DNA from: Plasmopara viticola
Lineage: Eukaryota; Oomycota; Peronosporomycetes; Peronosporales; Peronosporaceae
Direction: 5' to 3'
Length of the DNA stretch: 64,000 bases
NCBI GenBank assembly: GCA_001695595.3
Contig: MBPM02000055.1
Location: 62,001 to 126,000 of the forward strand
The notes beneath the pieces are model-generated. The model worked only from the letters and a program-made list of their open reading frames with translations. It was not told the origin of the DNA and searched no databases. Shown here piece after piece: positions 48,663 to 58,617 of the stretch. Each line of letters opens with the position of its first letter. The first letter of the stretch is position 1. A program made the position numbers and the translations under genes.

Positions 48663-48965
48663 TGGCGTGATATCAGATCATGCTTGTATGACTGATCGAC
48701 GCCTTGCTTTGAAAGGTACCGACTGCTTTGAGCCAAAAACGTCAGCAAGGCTCGTCTTTATCGAGATGGTCGCCTTTACTGAAAGCTTTGGATTGAGCCG
48801 GTCCGTTATTTCTACGACGCCCGAACCAACGCCATGGCCGCTTTGCAAATTCTTTCCCGAAATGATCATTTGCCCGACAGTAAAAGCTGCTTCGTCGGCT
48901 TCAACCTTTTAGATCTCAGACAGTCGGCTTTATAACTCTTTTAGGCGTTACCTCCAGCAATGTCA
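48663..48965 (-). pseudogene. Possible two-exon gene remnant, family not recognised
   Basis: On the minus strand a frame reads YFGEQTTGTVDVDDIAGG (from about 48995), meets a GTAACG donor, and can be joined through a 46-bp intron to VEADEAAFTVGQMIISGKNL and on through TDRLNPKLSVKATISIKTSL to a stop near 48680. The sequence looks like a beta-rich protein segment. No start codon or further exons could be placed, so it is an incomplete or dead gene. Confidence 0.3.
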
Positions 48966-50079
48966 TCAACGTCGACGGTCCCGGTAGTTTGCTCACCAAA
49001 GTAATCGGGGCTACAAGAGTGAGGGTTTTTTGAAAAGTATAGAATAAAAAATCACTTAACTTTACTAGCGGACCGGTCTCTCTTTCCTATAGCTATGCCA
49101 AATTGTCAAATTACGAGTAGTAATTGTTTACCTTTGAGTATTTCCTACAATATATACAAATTACAGCTTTTTGACTTGTACCACATACACAGTAAAGAAA
49201 AGTGCTTGACCCAACATAATTTGACTGCGACATCCTACTCCTTGGACGCATCTAATCCCTTACTGTTGTAGAACATGCACGACGTGACCACTCTCGCGGC
49301 CATTCTGTGCGCTATAATACAAAATTACATAATGGCCGCCTTGATATAATACAATGTATTTGCATACTCAGCTAAAACAATTTTGTCGATAGCACCGCCA
49401 GCAACTGTACCCGACCGAAGAGAATAAGCGTTTGTCAAAGAATTCCAAATTTTCAAAAGGACAACATCAAGAAAACTGTCTGATTGATCATGACAGGTGG
49501 CGGCATCAGTTATGACATACCAGTCAGTAGTACATACAAAATAATGTCGTACACTCACGAGTCGCTGCTCTATGGGAGAGTTTGCTCTCACGTCCGGTAG
49601 AGGCCAAACTATATATATCCTTCAAGCAGGTCGCGGATAAAATCTCGTGACGACACCTGCCTCAAACGTGGAAACATGTGGCACCTACCCCAAATCTCGG
49701 TGCTGTACTCTGAACTTAAGGTGATTGCCACACTTTTGCGAAGCCAGCTCGACAAGTGGTTAGACGACTTTATAAGGTGATGGATGTTTTAAATTTAAAC
49801 ACAGTCCCGTGCTATCATCTCGTAGTTCTTGTACGGCGAAATGCATCTTTTCTGCGATTACATGAAGTTTCGGCCGTTTTTGACATTAGTCTCCATACTT
49901 AGTAAAATCAAATCATTATTGATACGTCGCGTAAGGGCTCGGTTGAAGTGCAGTCCCACTCTGTACTAGTTGTTACTAGGGGCAGTAATAAAAATTTATC
50001 AACTGCAACTTTGGTGGAGCGTTGCGGCCTTCACTCCTGAATCCGCACTCTCAACCGCACGTGATCTTCACTCTTTCCA
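48966..50079. other. Gene-poor region upstream of the 822-residue gene
   Basis: No gene seen. The last 200 bp presumably hold the promoter of the following gene; a TTCACTCTTTCC string lies just before its ATG. Confidence 0.45.
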
Positions 50080-52548
50080 ATGACAAACGGTCGAGTCTCG
50101 CGCGCGGTGACGCGGCTGCTGCGGCCTTTTCACCGCCATGGGCACAAGTCAACAGCTGATGTCGTTGCTCCGAAGCCTCAACGTGGATCGCTAAATTCGA
50201 CTACCACGTCCACGTGCTCCACGTCTCCGTCATCTTCGTGCAGCAGTGACAGCGTCCGCAACGTCTTTCCGTTAAAGACCGACAGCGATGGCATTCCGTG
50301 CGCAGTTTTAATACCGTCTGCGCTTCAGCGCTATTTGCGTGCTCTTGTGGAGCAGACCAATGCATTGACAATGAGCGATCATCGTGCAAGCCACAAGATC
50401 CCTGAGTCGTCTTTTGCCAGCACTAGAGCTACAATTCGGTGGCGAGGCGATTTTAGCACGAGAACAATCGAGAAAATAGTGCAACTGTTTACCGAAGACG
50501 ACACGGACGGCTTTGCTGGCACAATTGGGATACGTTCAGTTAAGGCGGTGTCTCTGGAAACAGCCTCAAAGATTATGCTTCAGCTGTGGGACTGCTGTTT
50601 GCAGATTCTCGATGTACTCGCAGATGGCGCTGTGCCAGAGCCATCGTTGCGACACACGATGGCACACTCAAGAGATGTGGCGATTGCTGTGGCAAAGGGG
50701 AAAAAGTATCAGCTGGAGCGGGCAGCATTGGCGTTGCTAATAGTAATTATTAGACGACAGGAACTTGATGCGCTGCTGGTAGCTGCTGGCCACGGAGGTT
50801 GCAAAAGCCACAAGCCGACTGTCGAAGCTAGGAATGGTATGTCTCGGTTGTCTAGACGACTCTCTCGCCACTCACGACGGTCAACGATGAGGGAAACTCG
50901 AGTCTCGCAGTGCTCAAATTCGTCGAATAAACAGAAACGAACGAAGCGAGGAGAAGAACGCACTATACGGTTGTGCGACTCAGTGCACCGCTTGCTAGAA
51001 CTGCACCAGTTAACGATGCAATATGCTTTTGATACGGTGCATGGACCAATCGATGCCAGCAGTAGCATAACAGATTTTAACCCGCTCGATCAGCACCAGG
51101 AACTTCTTGGTGCACTATTGGGCACGAGTTTTATGCGCATTCCACGACTTCGTGGCCACATTCTTGACAATCTCAGCAACTTGATGCCATCAACGACTTT
51201 AAGAAATACACGGACAGGGTCATGCTCGTTTATAAATTCACGAGGTCGCAATAGATCCGTGTACGACGACAAATTACGGCTTACACCGTACCACTGGCAT
51301 CTAAGCATGTACCCACAGTGTCAAAACCTTCTCACTACTATGAATCGGGAAGACCGGTGGGCTTCCTCAATGGAAATAATCAGTTGTTTGATGGCCGATT
51401 CGGATAGCTGCATGGTTACACTTGCACAACTTTTGGAGCATCTCACTGGTCAGCAAGCTCTAGAGTGTACCAATTGGAAGTGCATCCCTGGGGCTGATTT
51501 GCTGAAGAACACAACTCTAGAAATTGTCAAGTCTTTGTATCAGACGGAACTGGCGCAACGTGAACTAAAGTGGCAAGACGACGCTGAGGAGAAAAGTAAC
51601 GAAGCACCATTAACCAGTAATAAGTCGCCGCTGCGTGAATCTTCTTTTTTTTTGGTTGACCATACAGAGGAAATGAACTCGCCGACCGCGTATTTTGCCG
51701 TTCGTGTTACAGCTATGATGCACGAGAACGTCAGTTTTATTCACGATTTCATGATGATAATTTTGCGTTCCACAAACTACATGCTGCCGCATCACGTTAA
51801 CTTGTGTTTGGAATATTTAGAAAAATTGATGCTGGAATTTCCGTTTTTCTTTGCTAAGGAGCAAGTAGCACAAGAGTTTCTGAGCACAGAGGCGTCAAAT
51901 TCACCCACTCAAACTCAACAGGAACAAGGATGCACGGACGTTGAGACTCTACGCTTTGTGTTTTCTTGTCTCTTGGACTCGGAGCATTTCGAGATTCTTA
52001 AGGCAACTGAGCTGTTTCTTTTGCGAAACTTCATGAAATTTTCCGTTTTGTTGCAAGTGCAACTCACAGAGTTGCTCTCCATGCACGTTAAGCGGCTTTT
52101 TTTGCATTGGAATCGCGACGTACGCTACTGCTACTACCACATTCTTCTGTACCTGACGTACCCCGGTAACCGCATGGTTTTGGGTGCCAAGTCGGACGAG
52201 GCGATTATGGGTGCCGAAGCCTCTCGACTATTTGAAATCCCTGGACTTGTTCGCACTAGCAACACTGTAAGCTGGGAGGCCTATGACGTTCCGCTACTAC
52301 AAATTGTCTCGCGTTACACGCACATGACCAAACGTCGGCCTGTTGGAAATCAAACGCCCACTTGGGTGGACGCTGTGCCTTGGCATATCGTGCAACGTTC
52401 TGTAACTGAGTACAAAATTCATGTAAAGTCGTACTTTATCTACGCGCAACAAGTTTCCATGCACCAACGTGTACCGACCCCCGAGTTTTGTGTCAAGACT
52501 GGGGAGAGCGCCTCTTCTGCAGCTCCTGCAGCCGCAACACTGGCGTGA
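50080..52548 (+). CDS. Large protein of unknown function (822 residues)
   Basis: One long frame with no introns. I do not recognise the family. The N-terminus is basic and Ser/Thr-rich (about 1-75). A strongly basic Arg/Ser patch lies near residues 253-290 (LSRRLSRHSRRSTM, then KQKRTKRGEE), likely disordered and possibly a nuclear or membrane-contact signal. Most of the remainder is rich in Leu-containing helices of the kind seen in HEAT or armadillo folds, for example LLELHQLTMQYAF, LRFVFSCLLDSEHFEILK and LLQVQLTELLSMHVKRLFLHW. The C-terminal 90 residues contain the distinctive stretch PTWVDAVPWHIVQRSVTEYK. There is no signal peptide or convincing membrane helix. Even codon use and length argue for a real gene. 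SINE-like copy 3 inserted about 125 bp beyond its stop codon. Confidence 0.85.
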   Translation: MTNGRVSRAVTRLLRPFHRHGHKSTADVVAPKPQRGSLNSTTTSTCSTSPSSSCSSDSVRNVFPLKTDSDGIPCAVLIPSALQRYLRALVEQTNALTMSDHRASHKIPESSFASTRATIRWRGDFSTRTIEKIVQLFTEDDTDGFAGTIGIRSVKAVSLETASKIMLQLWDCCLQILDVLADGAVPEPSLRHTMAHSRDVAIAVAKGKKYQLERAALALLIVIIRRQELDALLVAAGHGGCKSHKPTVEARNGMSRLSRRLSRHSRRSTMRETRVSQCSNSSNKQKRTKRGEERTIRLCDSVHRLLELHQLTMQYAFDTVHGPIDASSSITDFNPLDQHQELLGALLGTSFMRIPRLRGHILDNLSNLMPSTTLRNTRTGSCSFINSRGRNRSVYDDKLRLTPYHWHLSMYPQCQNLLTTMNREDRWASSMEIISCLMADSDSCMVTLAQLLEHLTGQQALECTNWKCIPGADLLKNTTLEIVKSLYQTELAQRELKWQDDAEEKSNEAPLTSNKSPLRESSFFLVDHTEEMNSPTAYFAVRVTAMMHENVSFIHDFMMIILRSTNYMLPHHVNLCLEYLEKLMLEFPFFFAKEQVAQEFLSTEASNSPTQTQQEQGCTDVETLRFVFSCLLDSEHFEILKATELFLLRNFMKFSVLLQVQLTELLSMHVKRLFLHWNRDVRYCYYHILLYLTYPGNRMVLGAKSDEAIMGAEASRLFEIPGLVRTSNTVSWEAYDVPLLQIVSRYTHMTKRRPVGNQTPTWVDAVPWHIVQRSVTEYKIHVKSYFIYAQQVSMHQRVPTPEFCVKTGESASSAAPAAATLA

Positions 52549-52672
52549 AGATACGTATGGCATTAAAGTTGTACGATAACAAGTGCGCACTGCCATTAGA
52601 CAATTTTAACTGGTAGGATAAAAGTTTTTTTTTGATCGGATCCGCTCTGTGTGTTATGATGGCGGGAGTTTC

Positions 52673-53026
52673 TAAATTTTGCCAATAATGTAATGTAATG
52701 TATTACGTTATCGCGTTGCCAAGTTATGCACGTGCTAGGCTCAGTCTGGCTAGTCCACGGCATAGAGTGGTGTCCGCATACGTCGGGTCTCGTTCGGCGG
52801 GCAGTGCAGCCAGCACCGAGGTCGCGAGGGTCTTCCATTATTTTGTTTAGCTCTGACTTGGTAAGAGCCCAGGTGGCGCCCTGGGGCTGGATACCGTCGC
52901 GTCGAGGGTGAGACTCGTTAGAAACCTGCAGATGCCCGAGAGCACCTGCCCGAAGCGCGCGAGCATTTACCCCCGCCACTGGAAGGAGGGCGTCACCCCA
53001 ACCTTTTCCCTGATAAATTTTGCCAA
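52673..53026 (-). mobile_element. SINE-like retroposon, copy 3, with target-site duplication
   Basis: A 328-bp element (52686-53013) bounded by an exact 13-bp direct repeat, taaattttgccaa, at 52673-52685 and 53014-53026. Same family and orientation as the copies at 4693 and 32206, with a gtaat-pentamer tail at its plus-strand left edge. The minus-strand frame across it (to 53096) is a product of the repeat. It lies in the 3' flank of the 822-residue gene and could affect that gene's transcript end. Confidence 0.87.
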
Positions 53027-53298
53027 GGGGTATATATTTCTTTTCGTCTTTTGAAAGAAGGAAAAAATACAAATATATAAATAAAGCATGCTTCAACTAA
53101 GTAGCGATAAAAATGAAGAAAAATGGACATCACAACAACTAAAAATTTAGTAAGCTGCGCTTAAAGTCGATACTTTTCACGGAAAGCATTCCTGCGCTCT
53201 GCAGGTCGTGACATAGGTCCTAGAGCGTGCAGTAGGAGTCGGAAATATTTGTACTGTGTCTAGGCCGCATATCCACTGTATTGTGCAGGACAATCGTC

Positions 53299-54158
53299 AT
53301 GCTACTTCGTGCGTTCTCGACTGCCTCGACCGACCGTCGCGTGTTGTGCTCATTGCAAAAGCTGCGGCAGCTGCAAGGCAAAGGACTCAAGTTCCCGTTG
53401 CATTCTTCTAAGCCAAGGGAAGCGGCCGTCGGGAAGGAAAGTGAAAAGTTGCATCGTCGAGACCTGCTGGCCACTGGTTTTGTATTCTACAACGAAGACA
53501 CGCAGCAGCCACGAGCATTTGTGAACAGGTAAGAAAAATATTAACTTAATTTAATTGTAGCTTACCCATGTCAGAGGTCGTGAATAGATGTCCACACGCA
53601 ATGCTAGAGCTGGATTTAGATGACAGCGACTTCTTTTGTGAAGGTTTTCTTCACTGTAAAGCCCACGCTGCTTTTTTTGATCCAGACACCGGAATATGTC
53701 TTAAAGGTCCTACATCATTACGGAAAACGCTAAAGGTAAGTAAAAGACAATAGCTTAAACTTTCACGTTTTAGATGTATGCTTTTATGTGTTGGCAGGGT
53801 CTTCAGGAGCTTAACGTGGACATAGATGGAGAAAATGTCGTGTTGCTTACCGAGCAATCTAACTCGAATTCAAATTCGGCGTCTATGTTCGACAGCGAGA
53901 CTTTAGAAGCTTACAAGCGTATGAAGCAGCAAGAGTTGGCGAAAGTACTAGCAGAACGCTCGAATGCCGCAGAGATGGAGGAAATGCAAGAGCGATTGCA
54001 CGAAAAGGCCATGACTCGAATGAAGCAGTACGAGCGTGTAAGTTAAATTGCTTGCTACACTTTGGAGGAAATGGGCTTGATAAAGAAAGATATCTTGAAT
54101 TAAATCTGATTGATTTACACATGTAAAGTCTGATCAGATAATCGCTCATATATATTAA
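53299..54158 (+). CDS. Rieske-type [2Fe-2S] domain protein, probably mitochondrial
   Basis: Exons 53299-53528, 53588-53735 and 53798-54037, with introns of 59 and 62 bp. The third exon either reads through to a stop at 54046 or uses the canonical GTAAGT at 54038 to join a last short exon at 54129-54158; the product is about 208-216 residues. The N-terminus (MLLRAFSTASTDRRVL) is basic and Ser-rich, like a mitochondrial presequence. The first splice restores a Rieske cluster motif: CPH, 19 residues, then CKAH, followed by FDPDTGICLKGP, as in Rieske ferredoxin-like proteins where two Cys and two His hold the 2Fe-2S centre. A charged coiled-coil-like tail follows (MKQQELAKVLAERSNAAEME). It is likely an electron-transfer protein; its partner is unknown. 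The gene precedes the GTP/GDP carrier. Confidence 0.72.
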
Positions 54159-54426
54159 GTAGACTGCAAGTGTTTCGGTATTAACATGTAGTATTACGTT
54201 TAGGAAAACTCTCAGGTTTCTTGGAAAGGTGTAACTATTTATAAATCAGTCGATCGTCGTTCACCAATATTATTTTGGCGTCTATTGCTGGTCATTTAAG
54301 CGCTCTGTAAAACCTGCGCAAACGATCATTTCGACAGAGTAATATATTAACCAAAGTTCAACTTGGGTGAACGACACTTAACATTTGAACCGTCATTCCC
54401 ACATTTCCTTCGTTCTCCACGAATCA
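54159..54426. promoter_or_regulatory. Upstream region of GGC1 with initiator-like sequence
   Basis: The string tcattcccacattt at 54393-54406, 21 bp before the ATG, closely resembles the oomycete initiator consensus (TCATTYBNCAWTTT), with one extra base. It would place the transcription start just ahead of the coding region, as is usual in this group. Confidence 0.4.
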
Positions 54427-55414
54427 ATGGTAGCGGTCGCAAATGACAAGAACACAGGGACGGGTGGCATTGTGGCAGCCCGTCTGCTTGGCTCTACGTG
54501 CTCGGGTCTGTGCGAGCTCATGATCTTCCATCCCGTCGATACTATTGCCAAGCGTCTTATGACCAACAAAGAGTCTTTTCAAGGCCTTGTGGCGATCAAC
54601 CAGGTCATTTTTCGCGATGCGTATGAAAAGCCCATGCTCTCTCGCTATCGGTCACTATTTCCTGGTCTAGGCTTTGCTGCTGGCTACAAAGTCTCGCAGC
54701 GTATTTACAAGTTTGGTGGTCAGCCTGTAGTCAAGGACTATATGACTAAGAACCATGCCGCTTTCTTTGAACAAACGTTTGGCGAGCGCAACGCCAAGAC
54801 TATGATGCACGCCACGGCCGGTAGCCTTATTGGAGTCGGTGAAATCGCTTTGTTGCCGCTTGACGTGCTCAAGATTCGTGCACAAACGAATCCAGCCGCT
54901 ATCGCTAACAAAGGAGTGCTCCATATCTTTAAAGAGGAAGGGTTTGCTCTTTACCGTGGCACTGGTTGGACAGCTGCACGAAACGCTCCTGGATCATTTG
55001 CCTTATTTGGTGGCTCGGCTTTTGCGAAAGAACGCTTATTTCAGCTTGAAAACTACAACGATGCTACTTTTTTCCAGAATTTTGTCGCTTCCATTATGGG
55101 TGCCTCAGCCAGTATTATTGGTGTGTACTTGGTGTGTTTGGTATCGTAATATTTTGCTAATGTAATATTGTGCTATTGTGCTTACTGTAGTGGCTCAACC
55201 CCTTGATGTGATCAAGACGCGCATTCAAGCACGTCCATTTGACTCACCTGAAAGCGGCATGACGGTTGTGCGCAATTTGCTCAAGTCAGAAGGTTCAAGT
55301 GCGCTTTTTAAGGGTCTACTTCCGAAATTGTCGGTGGTGGGGCCTAAACTCGTCTTTTCTTTCTCGGTAGCACAGCACCTCATTGCGTACTTTGAGAACT
55401 CGTTTGCATCATAG
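54427..55414 (+). CDS. GGC1: Mitochondrial GTP/GDP carrier
   Basis: Two exons, 54427-55120 and 55191-55414 (70-bp intron, phase 1), 305 residues. It is a member of the mitochondrial carrier family with three repeats, each with its signature: HPVDTIAKRL, PLDVLKIRAQ and, formed across the splice, QPLDVIKTRIQ. It resembles the fungal inner-membrane GTP/GDP carrier GGC1 much more than other carriers: LFPGLGFAAGYKVSQRIYKF, HATAGSLIGVGEIALLPLDV, TGWTAARNAPGSFALFGG and GPKLVFSFSVAQ all match that subfamily. The carrier exchanges cytosolic GTP for matrix GDP and has been linked to mitochondrial iron handling in yeast. It ends 181 bp from the convergent sphingomyelinase gene. Substrate is inferred from sequence alone. 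Confidence 0.9.
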
Positions 55415-55595
55415 TAAAGATAGAACTACACTATTGTCGTTTTGCTGCTTCAATGATGCTATCAAGTCAGCGACAATAGAAAAAAGCACGCATTTAGTGG
55501 AACCGACCCAAATTCGGTCCACTTGATTGAGTGTAAAATATAAACCCATTCGTTCTAGAAATGACATCAAAATTATCAAATCGGCTTGTGCATTA

Positions 55596-57039
55596 CTAAA
55601 GTATAATGCTCAGCACAGTTCGCACTAGAATAAAGCTGACGGTGACAGCAGAAGCACCAATAAGAAATAGCGCGAATGCAAGTTTCCACTTCCAAAGACG
55701 TCGAGGCTGTTGTGCAAAGGCACTTTGGGGAAAGTAAAGTTCCAACACCGAAGCAAGTGACTCGTTCTTCCCTACTGGGAGCCCATCTGGACGCTTCAGA
55801 CTCGATAATTCTAATAGAAAAGTCGCTTGAAGTCCATAATGATCGGACAAGTGAGTAATTGGATGGATTTCCAATTGACGTAAACGTTGTTTTACATGAT
55901 CGCCATCATCTTTGGTATCTGTGAGCTCTTTGATGGTACAATGGTCCACTGTTGTCCCCTTTTCGACCAAAGTCAATCGAAAACTTGGTACGAAAGAAGT
56001 ATTACAATCAGAGCTAGTATGGGCACTTGCCATACTATTCTGAGCACTTGCTCCAGTATCACCCGGGACGAAAAACATGTAATCAATGCACTTGCCGTCC
56101 TTATCGAGAGAAAATGGATCTGATTGGTGGATAAGTGACGAATGGCCGTCTCCATTTGTAATAGGGTGTAATTCATCACCCAATTTTGTCGTATCGCATT
56201 GTTTCATCAAATCAATTATCAAAGGTTTTGATTGGTCACCACCACTCTTGCCCGCTTTTTGTGTACCTTTTTGCCTCGCTTCCCTTACCACACGCTCGAA
56301 ATTATTGACAAGTTGCTGGTACACTTTGCTCTCTCGACACCGTGTTGACGTCACCAATGTTGTTTGCAAATCATGAACAAGATCATGTCGTGCATCGAGA
56401 TTAAAGTCCCCCGTGATAATGACGGGTACTCCAGGGTCACCTTGGATCGTTTTACCAATAAATGCATGCATCTCCTCGAGCTGAGCAAGACGAATGTTGT
56501 AGTCTTTAGCATTATCACCAGCTTGTGTGTGGGTAGTAAACACGTGGAGTGAATCCGAGAGATCGGGTGAGAGCTGAATACGAGCGTACAGGACGCCCTT
56601 AGCACATATCCCGTCACTCCCGGATCCTTGCGAGAAGGCAACTTGATCTCGTGCGACAATGGGGTAGCGACTGAGGATCAAAAGTCCACCGTCAATCAGA
56701 CGAAGATCGAGTAAGTTTGGCCACACAGAGCCGCAGTGGTAGCGAAAGCCCATAGCATATGCTTCTCGTACGAAACGATGGTGCCTCACCCCAGCTTCAA
56801 ACATTTCTTGGAGAATGACAACGTCAAAATTCGCCATTTTGCGGAGCAAGAGCGCGACGCGTAGATCTTTATAATCGCCAGTAGCAAACCACTGACCGCT
56901 GTGAATCCCCTCGGGGCGACAGAATATCTTACATTGCAGTCAATAAACGTCGTTAGCGCGATGTTTGGTCACAATAAAAAGGAAGTTGATGACGTACGTT
57001 CATGCTGAGCACGGCGAGCCGCTCTTGGACCTTTGCCAT
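55596..57039 (-). CDS. Neutral sphingomyelinase-like phosphodiesterase (EEP superfamily), C-terminal membrane anchor
   Basis: Two exons, 56998-57039 and 55596-56927 (70-bp intron), 457 residues. The splice joins LAVLSMN to IFCRPEGIHSGQWFATGDYK. Motifs of the exonuclease/endonuclease/phosphatase fold appear in order: Asn14, Glu55 (LQEMFE), HTQAGD at 147-152, GDFNLD at 187-192, CIDYMFF near 294-300, and LSDHYG with Asp376-His377. The HTQ and DYMFF features favour a neutral sphingomyelinase, which splits sphingomyelin or a related inositol/ethanolamine sphingolipid into ceramide and a phospho-head group. The C-terminus holds one or two membrane helices (about 425-455), as in SMPD2-type enzymes. 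Oomycetes make ceramide phosphoethanolamine, so that lipid is a plausible substrate; this is inference. An in-frame ORF extends upstream of the chosen Met, which is the best-placed start. Confidence 0.85.
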
Positions 57040-57378
57040 GATTCGAGGATGCAGGAAGGGCACTGTGTAGGTAGATGCAGATGTAACTTTTTTATTGGCT
57101 ATAATTGGGCTTGCCAAAGAGATTTTGCCATTTGGCACCGGAAAATAATGCCCAAAATCGTTTTTAGGAATTGGAATCGAAACGCGGTGTCTAAGCTGCA
57201 TTGACTTAAGACTTACGTATTGATACTGACTTTTAAATGATACAAGAACTGATTTGTCGCTGCCGTCATTCTTGGCGCAAAAGAGTGAAGTTTCTAGTAT
57301 CGTTGGCAAATATTTGAGCCTCATTGGCGATGACCACTGCTGCTATCTTGCATATTTGTTGCCAAGTCGGTCACCAGA
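57040..57378. promoter_or_regulatory. Region between divergent sphingomyelinase and WW-protein genes
   Basis: About 340 bp that should hold both promoters. Small frames cross it on both strands. It may also contain an unplaced first exon of the WW-domain gene. Confidence 0.3.
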
Positions 57379-58617
57379 ATGGTACGTCATTTCGTGGCAA
57401 CTTATTTGTCTTGCCATTTGTATAGAGTGCACGCCACTTCAACTTGCAACCATTTGATACGACCATTTGTTGCCTATCAAAGGCAAATAAGAAACCCAAG
57501 CACCAACCAGAAAGGCACGAGTGATGGAGATGGCTACCAAGAAGCTTGTTGGTTCACAATCTGCGTACGTGGCAATACTATGAAGTACCTGACGTGTTTC
57601 GTAGTGCCAATAGCATGGCTGCAACGAGACCGTTTTGAGTTTCATCCGACTTTTCCAAGCACCAAAACTAAAGCTACTGATTCAACTTTAATCCTTGCCC
57701 CTTACAGATGTGATGAAGACGAGTTTGGGTGGCAATTATTTCACGACCGACAGCATAATTTAATCTACTACTTGCACAGCTTTACAGGCGAAGTGCGATG
57801 GCCTCGACCAGAGACTGTGGGCTTCGTGATGCACGGATTAAAGCCACTACCTGCTGAAGTTGCAGATGCCGAACAGTACCCCAAGATTGAAGACAGTAAT
57901 CCAGACATTTGGAGTCCGTACTATCCACACGTGGTTATGCTCCCTTCTGGCTTGGTCCAAGTGCATCCCAGTCCTAATTCAGACGCCGAGATCCGATGCG
58001 GGTACAATCGATTCCCACTCAGAGGTAGCAACGTACCGTTAACTTACGATACGCAGAGGGTACGAAAGTTGCCACCCACGTGGGAACACTCGAGCAATGG
58101 GTTACCTTTTTTGCCTCCGTATCCAGTGGCAATTTTGCATCAGGATACTTTTGAGGAAAACCCTCAAATTGCATCGGTATCTCGTATGCAACAGATGCCC
58201 GAAGTGAAGAATTCACGCAATTTTCTATTGCCACCGACTGGCGAGTTGGGACGAGTGCAAGGGTCAATGAGTTGGTCAAGACTTCAAGCTGTAAATGCCA
58301 CAACCGCTCCTGCTACTGATCAAAAACAACCAGGTGCACACATGTTGCATGCCACTTGTTTTGCCACCTGTCGCTCATTTACATGCCGCTTGTTGCTGTT
58401 GCATGCAATAGCGTATCCAAAAGGGTTGCAACCCATAACCATGGAGAAAAAAGAGCATAACCGAAAAGGGTACCTTCTTCGGCGAGCGCGTAAACAAATG
58501 CGTGATTGCACCTCAACTTCACTAACAGGAACCTTAAACTCAAGTGCAACAGGAGCAACAAGACACCGGAAGGTGCCACGACTGCCAACCGAGACACGCC
58601 TATCCTCTAGTAAATAG
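57379..58617 (+). CDS. WW-domain protein, 5' end uncertain
   Basis: A 412-residue open frame. The certain feature is a WW domain (from about 57728): GWQLFHDRQHNLIYYLHSFT followed by GEVRWPRP, with both Trp residues, the Tyr pair and the final Pro in place. WW domains bind Pro-rich peptides. The rest has no known domain but looks coding (Pro- and Tyr-rich, for example WSPYYPHVVMLPSGLVQVHP), and ends in a basic tail with KKEHNRKGYLLRRARKQ. The first 110 codons are weakly coding in character, and a good acceptor (ccccttacag, ending 57707) lies just before the WW domain, so the true start may be in an upstream exon or at the internal Met near 57580. A further short intron near 58331-58420 is possible. 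Confidence 0.6.
   Translation: MVRHFVATYLSCHLYRVHATSTCNHLIRPFVAYQRQIRNPSTNQKGTSDGDGYQEACWFTICVRGNTMKYLTCFVVPIAWLQRDRFEFHPTFPSTKTKATDSTLILAPYRCDEDEFGWQLFHDRQHNLIYYLHSFTGEVRWPRPETVGFVMHGLKPLPAEVADAEQYPKIEDSNPDIWSPYYPHVVMLPSGLVQVHPSPNSDAEIRCGYNRFPLRGSNVPLTYDTQRVRKLPPTWEHSSNGLPFLPPYPVAILHQDTFEENPQIASVSRMQQMPEVKNSRNFLLPPTGELGRVQGSMSWSRLQAVNATTAPATDQKQPGAHMLHATCFATCRSFTCRLLLLHAIAYPKGLQPITMEKKEHNRKGYLLRRARKQMRDCTSTSLTGTLNSSATGATRHRKVPRLPTETRLSSSK

Noticed and set aside
52596..53096. 166-residue minus-strand ORF, with similar ORFs at 32364-32561 and 32267-32482
   Set aside because: They lie inside the SINE-like repeat copies and recur because the repeat recurs; the frame runs into the pentamer tail and flanking DNA.
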